Assembly (NCBI RefSeq): GCF_000220395.1
Contig: NW_004086329.1
Coordinates: forward strand, 1-64,000
Direction of reading: 5' to 3'
Length of the DNA: 64,000 nt
Source of the DNA: Ichthyophthirius multifiliis
Taxonomy: Eukaryota > Ciliophora > Oligohymenophorea > Hymenostomatida
Part shown: positions 13,901-31,640 of the stretch, piece after piece
Layout of the letters: each line of letters begins with the position of its first letter
Numbering within the stretch: position 1 is the stretch's first letter
Made by a program: the position numbers and the translations under genes
Notes under the pieces: model-generated
Databases searched by the model: none
Seen by the model: the letters and a program-made list of their open reading frames with translations, nothing else
What the model was told of the DNA's origin: nothing

Positions 13901-14365
13901 GCAAATAAAAAATAAATTATATTATATAATAATTATTTTATTTTATATTATTTTATTTTATTTTATTTTATAAATATAAAAATATATATAATTATAAATA
14001 TTTATTAAATTATCAAATATATTTTTTTAATAATTTATTTTATTATTTTAATAATACATAATTCATATTTTTTTAAAATTTAATATTTTTCCTTTTTTAA
14101 TACTTATTGTTGTTTTTATTTTTCTTTTTACTTTTTGTTTATAAAACAGATATTTTTATCATTTATATTTAATTATAATTTTTATTTTGTCTATATAAAT
14201 ATTTAAATTTCCATTGTTGATTTTATGTATTAGATTATAGAAATTTAAATAAAAATTTTTATAATTCATAGTTTTTAAGTATATCAAGTAGAATTCTTTA
14301 TTTTTTAAAAAACATTTTATTTTATTTATATTAATTTTAAATTATTTTTAAATATAAAATTATAA
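13901..14365. other. Spacer between TOR and aspartyl protease
   Basis: A/T-only sequence between two plus-strand genes. It must hold the TOR 3' end and the protease promoter. No specific element is recognisable. Confidence 0.45.
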
Positions 14366-15978
14366 ATGATATTTAATTCTTTCTTTTAAAATTATATATT
14401 ATTTTTAATTACCATATAAACATTTTAAACCTAAAACAAACTACTTAATTTCAAAATATGTAAACGAAATCTCCAAACTAACTTATAATTACCATTGAAA
14501 AATATACATAATATCCATTATGATACCGAAATGTATTTCGGAACTCATAAAGATGCTTTTAATTTAATAATTGATACTGGATCCACTGAATTATGGATTC
14601 CGGATATATCTTGTAGTTAATGTAAAGCTCATAAACTATGGAAACAATACGATTGTAAAAAAAGTACTTAATGTAAATTATTAAAAAATGATTAAAATGA
14701 AAAAGAGATATTAAGAAAAGAAATAGTATACTCAATAGGTAAAATATAAGGATATGGTGTAAAAGATAGAATATATGTAAATGAACAAGATTAAATCGGA
14801 TTTTCATATTAATTTTTATTAGTTGAAAATGTTGAAGATTTAAACATTATTTAAGGACAAGGACTTTTAGGTTTTAAATTTATATATAAAAAAAATTTAA
14901 TATATGTAATAAAATAAAAAAAAGGCTTAGGAAGATAAAAAGCAAGCGAATTTAATACAACAATTTTATGGACTATGAAGCAATAAGGAATAATAGATAA
15001 AATGATATTTTCATTATACTTAAATGACGCTAGTTGTTAAGGAAATAGTGCCTTAATAATCGGTGGATACAAGTAAGAATACGCTTTAGATAAAATTAAA
15101 TACATAGATCTTAACAGCGAGGAATTTTGGAGCATAGATTTGACAGGTATAGGTTTATAATTTGAAGAAAAAGTACATAAATTAAATCTTTTAAGTAAAT
15201 CAGTTGTATTAGATAGTGGAACTACTAAAATAATAATGCCATTTGACGACATAAATTAGCTTTTATAGCTTTTTAATAATTAATATAATTTATAATGTAG
15301 TGTAGAGTAATTAAATAATAATTAATAAGTAGTTAATATAGTATGTGATAGTTCTGATAAATTCCCTACTTTATATATTGGGTTAGCAGATAAAGAAAAG
15401 AAACTTAAATTAGAATTTAAACCAGAAGATTATATAGAAAAATGCTATTTTAGGATATCTTCGAAAAAATGTGTACTATATTTTTAGTCTATATAGGAAG
15501 ATTAAAATGATGAATATACTATTGGAAATATTATTTTATTAGGAGATGCTTTTATGAAAAAATATTATACGGTATTTGATTTGGAAAAGAATAGAATCGG
15601 GTTCGCTTTATCTTATAAATTATAATAAAACTAATTTCTTTTTTCAAAAATAATGGACTTTTAGTTGCCTATATATCAGTTTTTATAATTATTATCTTTT
15701 TGATTCTTTTTATAATTAGTTGTTTAGTTTATAATAAATTTGAGAATTAAAAATTACTTAAATATATTTAAAGTTAAGGGCAAATTAACAAAACTAATAA
15801 TTAAAATGAAAATGATTAAAATATTGAAAGTAATAATATTGAATTTTAATCAAATTTTAAATGCTATGATTAAAGCTAAAGTATGGAATCTGAAGAAATG
15901 AGTTAAGAAGAGATATCTGATATTGATAATTCTGAGAATAAATAATAATAATAATCAATAAAAAATTTTGATAAATGA
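14366..15978 (+). CDS. Pepsin-like aspartyl protease (A1), membrane tail in a shifted frame
   Basis: Pepsin-type proteases cleave peptides with two Asp residues in a bilobed fold. From ATG 14366 a hydrophobic N-terminus (FFQNYILFLITIQTF) looks like a signal peptide. Next come LPLKNIHNIHYDTEMYFG (mature-enzyme start), the first active-site motif IIDTGSTELWIP, the flap-like VYSIGKIQGYG, the second motif VVLDSGTTKIIMP, and the C-terminal GDAFMKKYYTVFDLEKNRIG. No propeptide is obvious. This frame meets TGA at 15701-15703 after 445 codons. One base over, from about 15651 to TGA 15976-15978, lies a strong transmembrane segment (GLLVAYISVFIIIIFLILF) and a polar Q/S/E-rich tail. Adding one T to the T6 run at 15639-15644 joins them. 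The likely product is a type I membrane protease; the break is probably a missing base but is reported as seen. Confidence 0.85.
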
Positions 15979-16076
15979 AAAGAGCATTTATATGTTTAAT
16001 TATTAGTTTTTTTTGTTTTTGTTTTGTTTTTTTTGTTAAAAATATAAAAGTATAAAAATAAATAAATATTAAACAA

Positions 16077-17201
16077 ATGATTAAAAAATCTATACTTTAT
16101 TTTTTTACATCTAAAAAAAAAAACGTTTAAAAGCTATCTATTAATAGAAATTTAACTCTAGAAGATTAACTTTTATAAAGGAAAATTTAAGTTGAAACCT
16201 AAAATTAATAACAACCTTAAAAAAAAGCCAATAATAAGTAAAAAGATTAGCCTAGAAATATTTAATTTTCTCAAAAATAGGCTATTTAATAATAATATAC
16301 ATAACACTCCAATTAATAAATACAAAAACCTTAATTAAAAGAATTTTAAATTCCCATATAATAAAATAATATATAAAAACCTTAATAATATAATATATAA
16401 AAACCTTAATAAAAAAGTCAAGATACAATATTAGATTATAAATTATTTTTATAAAACTTGATTTTTCCATGGAAATTTGACGAAATAAACATAGAAAACT
16501 AAGAATATTTAAAAGACTAAAACCTAAAGACAATTTTAAAATTAGACGAAAAATAATTATCAAGCAAAAATATTTTTTCTTTATTTAATTAATACTGTAC
16601 TGCATTATAAGAATATGATTATGAATTATTAGAAGATATACTAGAACCAAGTTTTTATTAAAAACTAAAAAAAAGCCTAAATACGATGCAATAATCTAAT
16701 ACGGAAATAAAAATAAAGAATATAAGAGAAAATAAACCAAACGATAAATTTGCAAATCTATATGATATTTAGAATTTTTTTGTAATTGGAGTAAATGAAA
16801 ACAGGAATTTAAATGATGGAAAAGATAATTATGTTATTTTTTAAGATTTTATAAAGGAAGATGTACCTTCTACAATTATATTTAAAAAAACAGCTGAATA
16901 AGATGATATGGCAAAGATAATTATATAATTTCATATTTAGATTTAAACAAATATTTCTATATAAATTAAATGTGATTAATACTAGATTTTATTTTAAGAT
17001 TCTTTATGGAATTAAAATTCTTCTTAAAAAATGTTCCATTATCTTGTCCTTGAATAGGTTTTATCTTAGATTAAACTAAGTTAAATTAAACCCGATATAT
17101 AAGAAATGATAGAATCATTAAATAATAATATAAAAATAGGAACTAAATTATATATTGTTGATTTTGATTAATATATGAGTTAAAATTAATTAGTTAAATG
17201 A
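16077..17201 (+). CDS. Unrecognised 374-residue protein
   Basis: A single intact frame from ATG 16077 to TGA 17199-17201. The first third is Lys/Gln-rich and includes the repeated segment YIKPQQ-like QNNIQKPQQ (DNA repeat at 16368-16411). The N-terminus MIKKSILYFFTSKKKN is basic and could target mitochondria. The C-terminal two thirds is globular-looking, with ALQEYDYELLEDILEPSFYQ and later KIGTKLYIVDFDQY. The first of these faintly recalls the start of Tim44/MRPL45-type NTF2-like domains, but I would not assign a function. It lies about 100 bases downstream of the protease tail and points tail-to-tail at the kinase gene. Confidence 0.75.
16368..16411 (+). repeat. Short tandem repeat inside the 16.1 kb gene
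   Basis: Two copies of AATATATAAAAACCTTAATA lie at 16368-16388 and 16391-16411, both in frame and read as NIQKPQQ-type peptide. They add a repeated Gln/Pro segment to the N-terminal third of the unrecognised protein. Confidence 0.6.
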
Positions 17202-17314
17202 AATATTTATTTAATTTTTTTTTTTTAAAAAAAAAAATTAGTATTTACATATTTTTATATAAAACTTTAAAATGATTTTATTAATATTTTTTTTTTTTTG
17301 TAAATAAAATATTA

Positions 17315-20947
<3,633 letters not shown>

Positions 20948-21528
20948 TTTTTTAAAAATATAAACAAAAACAAAAAATTATATATAAAATTTAATAGTTA
21001 ATTTTTAACTTTTTTTAAAAAAGTATATATAAATAAAAAAGAAAATATATTGTTTTTATTCTTTAAATAGTTAAAAATTAATTTAAATTATTAAATAAAT
21101 AATACAATCAGATATAATATATTCAGATTATAGAGTTTATATATTTTATCATATAAAAATAAACATTAAAAATGATATTAAATTAAATAATTAATTTAAT
21201 TGTATAATTTACGTAAATTTAATTTAATAAATAAATAATAAAATTTTACGCAAAAAAATCGATTTTTAAATATTTCTAAAATTTTATAAATATTTTAACT
21301 CAAATTACTATAATTTATTTATTAAAAAAAAATAATAAAAATTATTTAAAATAAAATACATTTTTTCATTAATATTATTTTTATATTTAAAGTAGTATTA
21401 ATATATTTTAATATTAAATTTTGCTTTTACATATAAATTAAAATAAAATTCAATTACAAAATTTATTTTTATCTATTTACTTTCCTTAAATTAATTTAAT
21501 TCCATTAATATCTTAAAAAAAAAGTTTT
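20948..21528. other. AT-rich spacer upstream of the CAMK-like kinase
   Basis: Nearly pure A/T. It contains the kinase promoter side and the 3' end of the next minus-strand gene. No gene or RNA is visible. Confidence 0.5.
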
Positions 21529-22522
21529 TCATTGTGCTTTTGGCATATACTATAAATAAGGATTTGGTTCTTATTTTTTTAAATTTTTTATTTAGCTATC
21601 ATAATTAAAATAGGTTGCAAATAAAATCCCATAACTAATCATTAATAAAACGGATAAATACAATTTTAAACTATAATACCATTAAGGACATGTTTAATTT
21701 TTGAAAGCTAAATTATCTAAACCTTATAAATCTATAAAAAAAATAAGGCATATTTATAAAATATAATTTTTTTTTGTTATATATATATATCTGTATTTTC
21801 TAATTTTACATAATTATATTCCAAAAATAATTTATATACAAGCAAAATTTTATATTCCTAAAACCGGCATTCCATATATCATATTCATAATATTACCCAA
21901 AATAGCAAATAAAGGTAATGTGGCTTTTTAATTTTTTTTTTTTTTTATATTAATAACATAAATTAATTTATTTAACTTAAAATTAAATATCTGCGAATAT
22001 AAGGGCTTGATTTAATATAATCTGTTTATAAATCATGCTATTAAATTAAAAATCCCCAATGAGTTGCAGCCTATTAATTATAAATAATTTATTTCGGCAT
22101 ATTTTTTATTTATAAACCTATAATGATTAATGAAAGCCTATATATTTAATAACCCCAGTCATTATTGAAATTGTAAAAATTGAAGCTGATTAACTATAAA
22201 ATTGATAAAATACATATCCTGATCCAAATAAGATTGGTGAAGTAAAAGTCAAAAAGAAAAATAAAGCGTCTTTTGGGATTTTTTTTTGATTTAATATTGG
22301 TTAAAGTTATGCTTCTCTTTCAACTATTAATAATTCTAATTATTATTATGTATATTATTCTTATTATGCAACAGTACTAAGTTCGTTTATTTATTTTATT
22401 GCATTATATTCAAGCTCTTTGTTTTATCTTCTTTTTTCTTTATTAGTTAATGTAAAATTATAACTTAATTAATATCTAAATTGAAAATTTTTAATGTTGA
22501 ATTTCAAAAATTTTGTTAACAT
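21529..22522 (-). CDS. Probable mitochondrial DUF3429/TMEM69-like membrane protein
   Basis: ATG at 22520-22522 opens a basic, amphipathic leader (MLTKFLKFNIKNFQFRYQLS) that looks like a mitochondrial presequence. It is followed by a short charged coiled coil and four hydrophobic spans. The spans carry SPILFGSGYVF, IKYIGFHQSL, AATHWGFLIQQHD, LPLFAILGNIMNMIYGMP and PQWYYSLKLYLSVLLMISYG, ending KNLKKQEPNPYLQYMPKAQ at TGA 21529-21531. Introns near 22,075-22,120, 21,920-21,990 and 21,730-21,800 are needed. The HWG after the second span and the WY..LK..L segment before the last span resemble the DUF3429 family as I know it. The resemblance is by eye, so the family name is tentative; the mitochondrial membrane character is inferred from the leader and spans. 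Confidence 0.6.
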
Positions 22523-22919
22523 TAAATATATATCTTTTTATGTTTATAATTTTTTATTTATTTAATTTAAATACTAATAAATATTTCTTTTTATTTTTAT
22601 AATATAGTTGTATAAATAATTTATTTTAGTTATTTTTTTATTTTTTATAAATTTATTTAATTAATATATGTCTGCGAATTATTACTTATTATAATTTTCT
22701 CAAATACTAATTATGTTTATAAATATTTATTTTAAAATAAATATATATTCACCATTTCAAATAATAAAAATATAGAACAATAATCTTTAATTAAAATTTA
22801 ATGGTTAACTTTAATATTTATATTATTAGATTTTAAGAGCTATACTTTCTAACAGAATTTTATTTTATATATTAATAAAAATAATATTTAATTTAATTTT
22901 TTTTTTAATAGTATAAATA

Positions 22920-22965
<46 letters not shown>

Positions 22966-23637
22966 TTTATTTAATTTTAAATTATTTCTTATATATATTT
23001 AATATTAATTATTATCATATTTTAACTAAATATTAAATATTAAGCTATACGTCTTTTAATAAATAATAATATTTCTGTTTTTTATATTTTTAATTTAAAA
23101 TTATTTAAATTAAATTAATAAAATATAAATAATATTCGAAAAGTTAGAAATTTATATTTAAATAATAAAATTATTAATAGATTAAATACCATAAAAATTA
23201 TATTTATAATTTTCATCTGTATTCAACTGAATTAATTTCTTAACATTTTAAACATTTTATTTTATTTTTCTAAAAAAATGCTTAATAAAAATTTAATTTT
23301 TTTAATAACATTTAATTCTTATAAAATTTATAAAACAATTTTGAATGAGATAATTAATAACCTTTAATAATAATTATTTAAATATAATAAAATTATTATT
23401 TTTACTATTTTTATTAATCATTTTTAATATTCTTTTATGTAATTAAATATTTATTTATTTTCTTAATAACCAATATAAAATAATTTCATTTCTCATATTT
23501 GAAAACCACATAAATTAAATGTTTCATAATTTTTATTTATAAATAAAAAAAAAAAAAATATTATAAATATTTAAAAAAAAAACTTGAGAGAAATAAAAAA
23601 TAAATTAAAAGCAAAACAAAAAAACCAGAAAATAAAA
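22523..23637. other. 1.1 kb divergent AT-rich spacer
   Basis: This lies between the divergent starts of the DUF3429-like and alveolin-like genes. It includes a (TA)n tract at 22922-22964. Otherwise it is A/T-only, with no coding signal and no GC island. Confidence 0.5.
22922..22964. repeat. (TA)n microsatellite
   Basis: About 21 TA units in the spacer between two divergent genes. Confidence 0.85.
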
Positions 23638-24568
23638 ATGAAAAGAAATTCCGACTAACCTGAATAATAAAAGCCTGTACAAGACAAGAACTAAAGCATC
23701 AACCCTAACAACAACGCTAATACCCTTTAATAAAACTAAGCCTAATTCTAAGGATAAAGTATTTAATAATAATTATAAGGATAAAACTTTAGCTAATCCT
23801 AACCATAGTAAGCATAATTAGGATAATAATTTCCCATGTAAGCTACTTCTTAACCTGCTATTTACAACTAACCAACTATCGTTTAATAACCTATGATCTA
23901 TTCATAAGTATAATAATAACCTGCAATTTAAGTCTCTTCATCCATTTAAAGAGAAGTAATTAAAGGTGAATCCAGAATCGAATATGTTCCTTATGAAAAA
24001 GTAATAGTTGAATATGAAGCAGTATAAGAGTAGAATATGTTCCTAAAGAAAAGAAGTCACTGACTATTATGCTGTAGAATACTAAACTGAATACATTCCT
24101 TAAGTCTATTAAGATAGATATATAGAATACGTTCCTCAAGAAAGACTATAAGAAAGAGTAGAATATTAAGCCATAGAAAAACAAATTGTTCACTAACCTG
24201 TACAAGAAGCCTAATAATCTTAAGTATATGTTACTTAACCAGTCTTAACTTAATCTTAAGTCGTTGTCTAATAACCTGTATACTAATAATAAGTATACAC
24301 AACAGTATAGTAACCCGTCTAATTAGTTAGCTCTTAAGTAAGAACTACTACTATTCCAGTACAAAATGTAGGAGCATCTTATGTTTAGACTGTAGGAGCA
24401 CCACTTGTTTAAACTGTTGGAACTTCCTATGGATAACCTATAGTTAATTAGGTTGGATATCCTTATTAATAATAATATATGGGTAATTCTACTTAAACAT
24501 TTGGAGGAATAAGCAGATAATAAGCAAAGAAAGAAGAGAAAGGATTTTTAGAAAAAATGTTCGAATGA
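23638..24568 (+). CDS. Alveolin-like cortical membrane-skeleton protein
   Basis: Alveolins build the membrane skeleton under the alveolar sacs of ciliates and apicomplexans. Starting at ATG 23638, a Gln/Pro/Tyr-rich head is followed by the charged valine/tyrosine repeat typical of the family: RIEYVPYEKVIVEYEAV, VTDYYAVEYQTEYIPQVYQ, RYIEYVPQERLQERVEYQ. The tail is built of Val/Gln-rich pieces (NVGASYVQTVGAPLVQTVG) and ends EEKGFLEKMFE at TGA 24566-24568. No introns are needed. Around 24,024-24,056 the repeat is broken by two single missing bases; the repeat pattern itself shows where the frame should run. The call rests on the repeat composition, so the exact alveolin subclass is open. GC is higher than in neighbours, as expected for an abundant structural protein. 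Confidence 0.75.
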
Positions 24569-25070
24569 TGATATTATGATTATTATCAAAAAAAAATATA
24601 ATAAAAAAATATATAAATATTTATTGCATTAAAATAAAATAAAAATTATATATTCATATATAAAATTATAAAAATTTGAAATTTTATGATTAAAATATTT
24701 AATTATTATAATAAAAATTACATATTTATTTAATATATTTTATATAAACCAATTTTTTTCTTTTTTTTTTTCAAAAAAAAATCAGCTTTTCATAATCAAT
24801 GTTTTATATTTAATTACTTAAAAGTTTTTTATATGATTTAAAAGGAATTTATATTTCAATATATAAAAAATATTTTTTAAAAAAAAATCAAGAATATATA
24901 AATTAAAAACATATATAGTTAATTAATAACTTTATAATATAAAATTTAATTTATTTATATTTCTAATATTTTCTAATTTGTATTTATACATTTATATATA
25001 TGTTTTATAATTAACTTAAATCACTTTATTTTACTTAATAATAATCAAAAAAAAAAAAAAATCAACAAAA
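24569..25070. promoter_or_regulatory. Spacer holding alveolin 3' end and PLK promoter
   Basis: A/T-only sequence between two plus-strand genes. An A15 tract and ATCAACAAAAATG directly precede the PLK start. No specific motif is recognisable. Confidence 0.4.
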
Positions 25071-26993
<1,923 letters not shown>

Positions 26994-27603
26994 TTATTAT
27001 AAAAATAAATTATAAAAAATTAATTCAAGAATTATTATATAAATTTATAATATAAAATATAATATAATATAATATAATTTTTATTTATTTAAGCTATTAA
27101 TATTGTTTAAAAGTATTTATTATAATAATTTATATTTTTAAAATAAAATAAAAAATAAGTTATTAAATAATTAATATATTTTTATTTTTTTAAAGTTAAA
27201 AATTAATACTTATAACACATTAAAAAAAATTATAATTTGTCAAATAAATTATGTTAATTATTTTTCATTTTTATTCATATAAAAAAATATATTATATGAT
27301 TTTAATTTAGATATGAAAATTATATACTAAAAAAATATCTGTATAAATTAGTTTAGAATAAAATTTTTATTGAAAACCATACAAAAATCAAATAAATAAT
27401 AAAATAAAGATAAAAAATATAATGATTAATTATAAAAAAAAAAAAATACTATAAATAATTTTATTTATAGTCATTATTAAAATTATATTTGTTTAGAGTA
27501 AAAATATTTAAACATAAAACTAAATTTAATTTTATTTATAGAAAAATGAAAAAAAAAATTATAAATATATAAAAATATATATATATATTTCTTTTTTTTT
27601 GAT
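26994..27603. other. AT-rich convergent spacer
   Basis: Between the stop of PLK and the farthest possible stop of the next minus-strand gene. A/T-only, with no visible coding. Confidence 0.45.
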
Positions 27604-30032
27604 TCAGTATTCATTTTTATATAAATTTTAAATTAAATATAAAAATAGTTTTTATTAAATATATAATTAATGAAAATTTATTTTTTAATCTATTATATTT
27701 TTTTATTATAAATAAAAAATAAATATAAATTTTTAAAAAATGTCTTTTCTAATATATTTTGTTTCTTTATAAAGGTTTGTTAATAATACTAATTCTTATA
27801 AAATTATTTATATACAATATAATTAGTATAACCTTTTTTTTATCAATATAATTTCTATTTATTATATTTATTCCAATACTATTTATAATATAAATGTTTT
27901 TTTTATATTTTTATTTTATATTACTTTACTGAAACTTTATAAATTTGATATTTTATTATTGAAATTAGATTAGTTTTTTTAGTTTTCTTTTTATTCAATA
28001 ATACTAAATTTTTCTTTTTAAAACAATTTATTCTTATAATATATAAATAAATATGAAATATTTTTTTATTAAATTACATATTTTTTATTTATAAATGATA
28101 TATTATTATCTTCTTTTTTACTTTTTTTTTTTTCTTAAAAAGCTTTATAAATTAAATAAATTTACTTAAGAAAGGAATGAAGCTAATTTTATTCTTTATT
28201 TTGTTTTTTTGTTTAATTTTAGTTATTTTACTATTTTATCTATAATTAAATTTTATTCAAAGCATTTAACAAAGGACATTAATTCGAATTAATATTGATA
28301 TTATTATTTATTTTTCTATTAGTTAAAGAAGATTAATTTTGAATAATATCTTTTGTACTTTGTTTTCTACTATTATATTTACTAAGGAATTCTATTTTTT
28401 ATTATTTAAACTTATGAGCTTAATCTTCAAAAGCATTTTATTATTTTTGAATATTAATGAAACTTTTTATGCCTTAATTTTACTGATTATATAAATAATG
28501 ATTAAAAATATAAAAATATTTATACTCTTTAAAAATTTTTATTTATTTGAAAAGTTTTCTATTACTATTAAGTATTATTATATTGTTGCTATAATCTAAA
28601 TTTAAAACTATTTTATTAAACTTACTTAGAAATTTTCATTTAAGGAGAAGGAGTATTTGGATAATTTTTAAAATTACTCAATGAAATTTATTATCCAGTT
28701 GGTGAATAAAATTAGGTTTCTTTTGAAAATAAATTACTATCAAATTTTACTTCGTCTGAAATAAGGAATCTTTCAGGGGAATTGTAAGCCGAAATTTTAT
28801 TTGGTTTGATTAGATTTATTAATTTAGTTGTTTCTTTTTCTAAATTAATTAAATCAGTCTTTTATTATTAAAAAAAATAAAAAATTATAATTTTTTCATA
28901 TAAAATTATTATTTTCTTATATAAAATTATTATTTTCTTATATATTATTATTATTATTATTTATATTTTATAAAATAATTATTATTATTTTTTTTTATAA
29001 ATTTTTTTTTTTTTTTTCTTCATAAAAAATTATTACATTTTGCTAAAAATTCAAATTTAAAAGGTTTTATTTATTTTATTAAACTAGGCTTTTTTAGGAT
29101 TGTATTTTTGATAAAAAATTATTATTTTTTTATTAAAAATTAGAAAATTAATTATTATTTTGACTGTTTAGCTTTAAGTTCTTATTATTATTTTTTAAAA
29201 ACTCCAAATTTTGTTATTTTTTATTTGAATTTTAATTTAAATAATTCTAGTTATCACTAACAGACCTTAGTTTATTTAAATCATCTTTATTATTTTTATT
29301 CAAAATAGGTATTTTTTAATCTAATTACAATTTTATTCTTTAATCAATAAGTTTTAAATTATTCTAAGAATGTTTTTAATATTTAAAATCAATATTTACA
29401 TTAAAATTACTTAAACATTTTTTATATACATTAACATTATGAGGTAATATTATTTTTTCTGGTTTCTTCTTTGGAGAAAACACTTAAATTTTACTTTAAG
29501 GGATTTCCAAAAATTTATTTTATTAGAATTTCTATTCTTAAAATGTTTCTTATAACAAATTACTCTTCTTTTTTTCACAAATAAAATTCGAGACTTATTA
29601 ACTTTCACAAATTTAGAAATTTAAATTATCTTATGATGTATTTCTTTGAAATTTAGGCGTATATTATTCTTTGCTTTGCGAATTTGCATTTGAGTTATTT
29701 TGATGTATTAACTTTTGGGCTTTACTAAAATAAGAATTACTAGAATATTCTGAATTTGAAAAATCGTTTTGCTTTGTAAATATTTAAGTTTCCTATTATT
29801 ATAATAGATCATTCCTTAATTCCTAACTTTCATTTTCTGAAAATAAAAATACTTTATTTTGCTAATATTATTGTTGCTAATGATTTTCTTTATTTTATTT
29901 TATTTTTTTATAAAAAAAAAAAATAATAATAAAATTTTAGTTAAATCTTTTTTTTTGTTTTGTTTCTCTACTTTAGATATTTTTTTATATTTATAATTAA
30001 AAATTATAAAGTGCTTTTTAAATTGGATTCAT
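27604..30032 (-). CDS. Asn/Gln-rich low-complexity protein, unrecognised
   Basis: ATG at 30030-30032 (MNPIQKALYNFQL), in an A-rich leader typical here, opens a frame rich in N, Q, K and S. Examples are ENHQQQQYQQNK and NDFSNSEYSSNSYFSKAQK. A short conserved-looking patch reads VFSPKKKPEKIILPHNVNV. An intron at about 28,870-29,035 joins LNLNFQQN to TDLINLEKETTKL. A 44-base intron near 28,490-28,535 joins INKNFQR to QNQGIKSFINIQK. Coding composition is good down to about 28,140 (LHSFLKQ). Below that the frame stays open only through very AT-rich DNA to TGA 27604-27606, so the true stop may be anywhere between. I recognise no domain. It may be a cytoskeletal or regulatory scaffold, but nothing in the sequence says so. 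Confidence 0.55.
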
Positions 30033-30566
30033 TTTTTTGTTTTTTTGTTTCTATTTGTCTTTGAAAATTAATGTTTTTGTTTTGTTTTTTTTTTTTTTTA
30101 AATATTTAAATATAAAAAAAGTAATTTAAAATAATAGTAGTTTAATTAATTATGTTTATGTTTATTTTACACAATTATATAATTATTTATTTAAACATTG
30201 AAAAATATATTTATTTCTTATTTTATAGAAATTCTTATTATTTTTTACATTCAAACTATAAATAATAACTATTCAAATCATATAGGGGATAAATACTTTA
30301 TTTTTATCTTTTTTAAATAGTTCTATATAAATATTTTAAAAGTAAATTCACAACAATTAATAAATAAGATTTTTTATCGAAAGAAAATACATAAATATTG
30401 ATTCATATAGATAAATAAATTTTATTAATAATTAACAAAAATAAATAGATTAAATAATAAAAAATACTCTAAGCTTCCGAAAACAATTCTATAAATTTGT
30501 AAAGGTTCGAATTTTCAAGTATATAAAGTAAAACAAAAATAAGTTACATATATATATATATATACA
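30033..30566. other. Divergent AT-rich spacer
   Basis: Between the Asn/Gln-rich gene and the decayed kinase. It holds A/T tracts and a TA run at 30549-30564. A short GGTTCGAA at about 30,506 was checked as a tRNA T-loop and lacks stems. Confidence 0.45.
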
Positions 30567-31640
30567 ATGATAAAGCTAAAAATGCCCTAACTAAGTTAAA
30601 AAGAGGGAGAGAGACATAATGTATTAAAAGAAGTTTTTAAAATCAGCCTCTTAAGCATTCGATTATATAATAATTTACAAACAGACATTTATAAATGGAA
30701 TAAAAATATCACTGAAAAGGAGATTTATAATAATAAATATAATTCCATATAAAACCATTCTAAATTTACAGAAGCGGAAATAAGGAAAGCTATATTTTTT
30801 ATAATAAAAAGATTAAAATAACTTCATAATATGAATACTTTACATAGAGATTTAAAATATGGCAATATCTTTTTAAACTGATAAATTAAAAAATGTATAT
30901 AAAATTAGTTAAAAAATAAAAAAATACTTCTCTTATTATTTATATAAGCATTAAAATAAAGCATTTATATTTTAGGTAATATAAAATATTATAAAAATTA
31001 CAAATAAATCAGACCTTGTTTATACTCAAACTCCTTATTATGCCTGTTATGAAATTTAGAGGTATTAACTTTATGAAAAAATGAGTGATATTTGGTATTT
31101 AAGATATGCTTTATATGAAATGTTTGGTTTAGAATCTTGTTTTAGGGTAAAAGATGTAAATAGGCTTTATAAAAAAGTATAAAAATGCATTCACTTTTAA
31201 CAAATTAATAAGCTACTTAACATGATCTAATATATTCATTAAGTAATTATTATAAAGCTAATGAGTAAAATAGGTATAGAGAAATCGAAAAGAAGTTTAT
31301 CGAAATATATTTAAAATAAAGTTTTGATTTTATTAAAAAAATAAACAATAATTATAAATAAAGAAACAGAAATTTGAGTAGAAATTTTATTCATGACAAT
31401 ATAAGAAAAATGAGATTTTAATTAAGGAAGAAGTATTTGAATAAATGTGTAATATAATTAATAAAATTACGATATAGATTTTTAGGCTTTGAATTTTAAA
31501 TAGGCTAATAAATAAATAGGGTTATAAGGTAATATTTTTAGTAATATTAAAATAATTATAGAAGCAAATAATATTGAGAAGATTTTAAAAAGATGGCTGT
31601 TTCTAGAGATTATAAAAATATATATGGAGACTTAAATAAT
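30567..31640 (+). pseudogene. Decayed NEK-family protein kinase
   Basis: Two broken frames carry unmistakable pieces of a NIMA-related kinase. The first (30567-30881, TGA at 30879) has EVFKISLL, NHSKFTEAEI, LKQLHNMNTLHRDLKYGNIF. The second (about 30,976-31,377, TGA at 31375) has TQTPYYACYEIQRYQLYEKM, SDIWYLRYALYEMFGLESCF, VKDVNRLYKKVQK. Missing or changed: there is no Gly loop or Lys-bearing strand; the DFG segment between NIF and TPYYA is gone; ASPE of the usual TPYYASPE reads ACYE; and SLG of DIWSLG reads YLR. Faint coding-like sequence continues to about 31,640. This looks like a relic of an active NEK. Unusual splicing around the gap cannot restore the missing catalytic lysine. Confidence 0.7.

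Noticed and set aside
29850..29875. 16-base intron (GTATTTTTATTTTCAG)
   Set aside because: The frame reads through it as KVFLFSE without a stop, and other introns here are about 44 bases or longer.
30490..30545. tRNA suggested by GGTTCGAA
   Set aside because: No T-stem, acceptor stem or anticodon arm can be paired around it.
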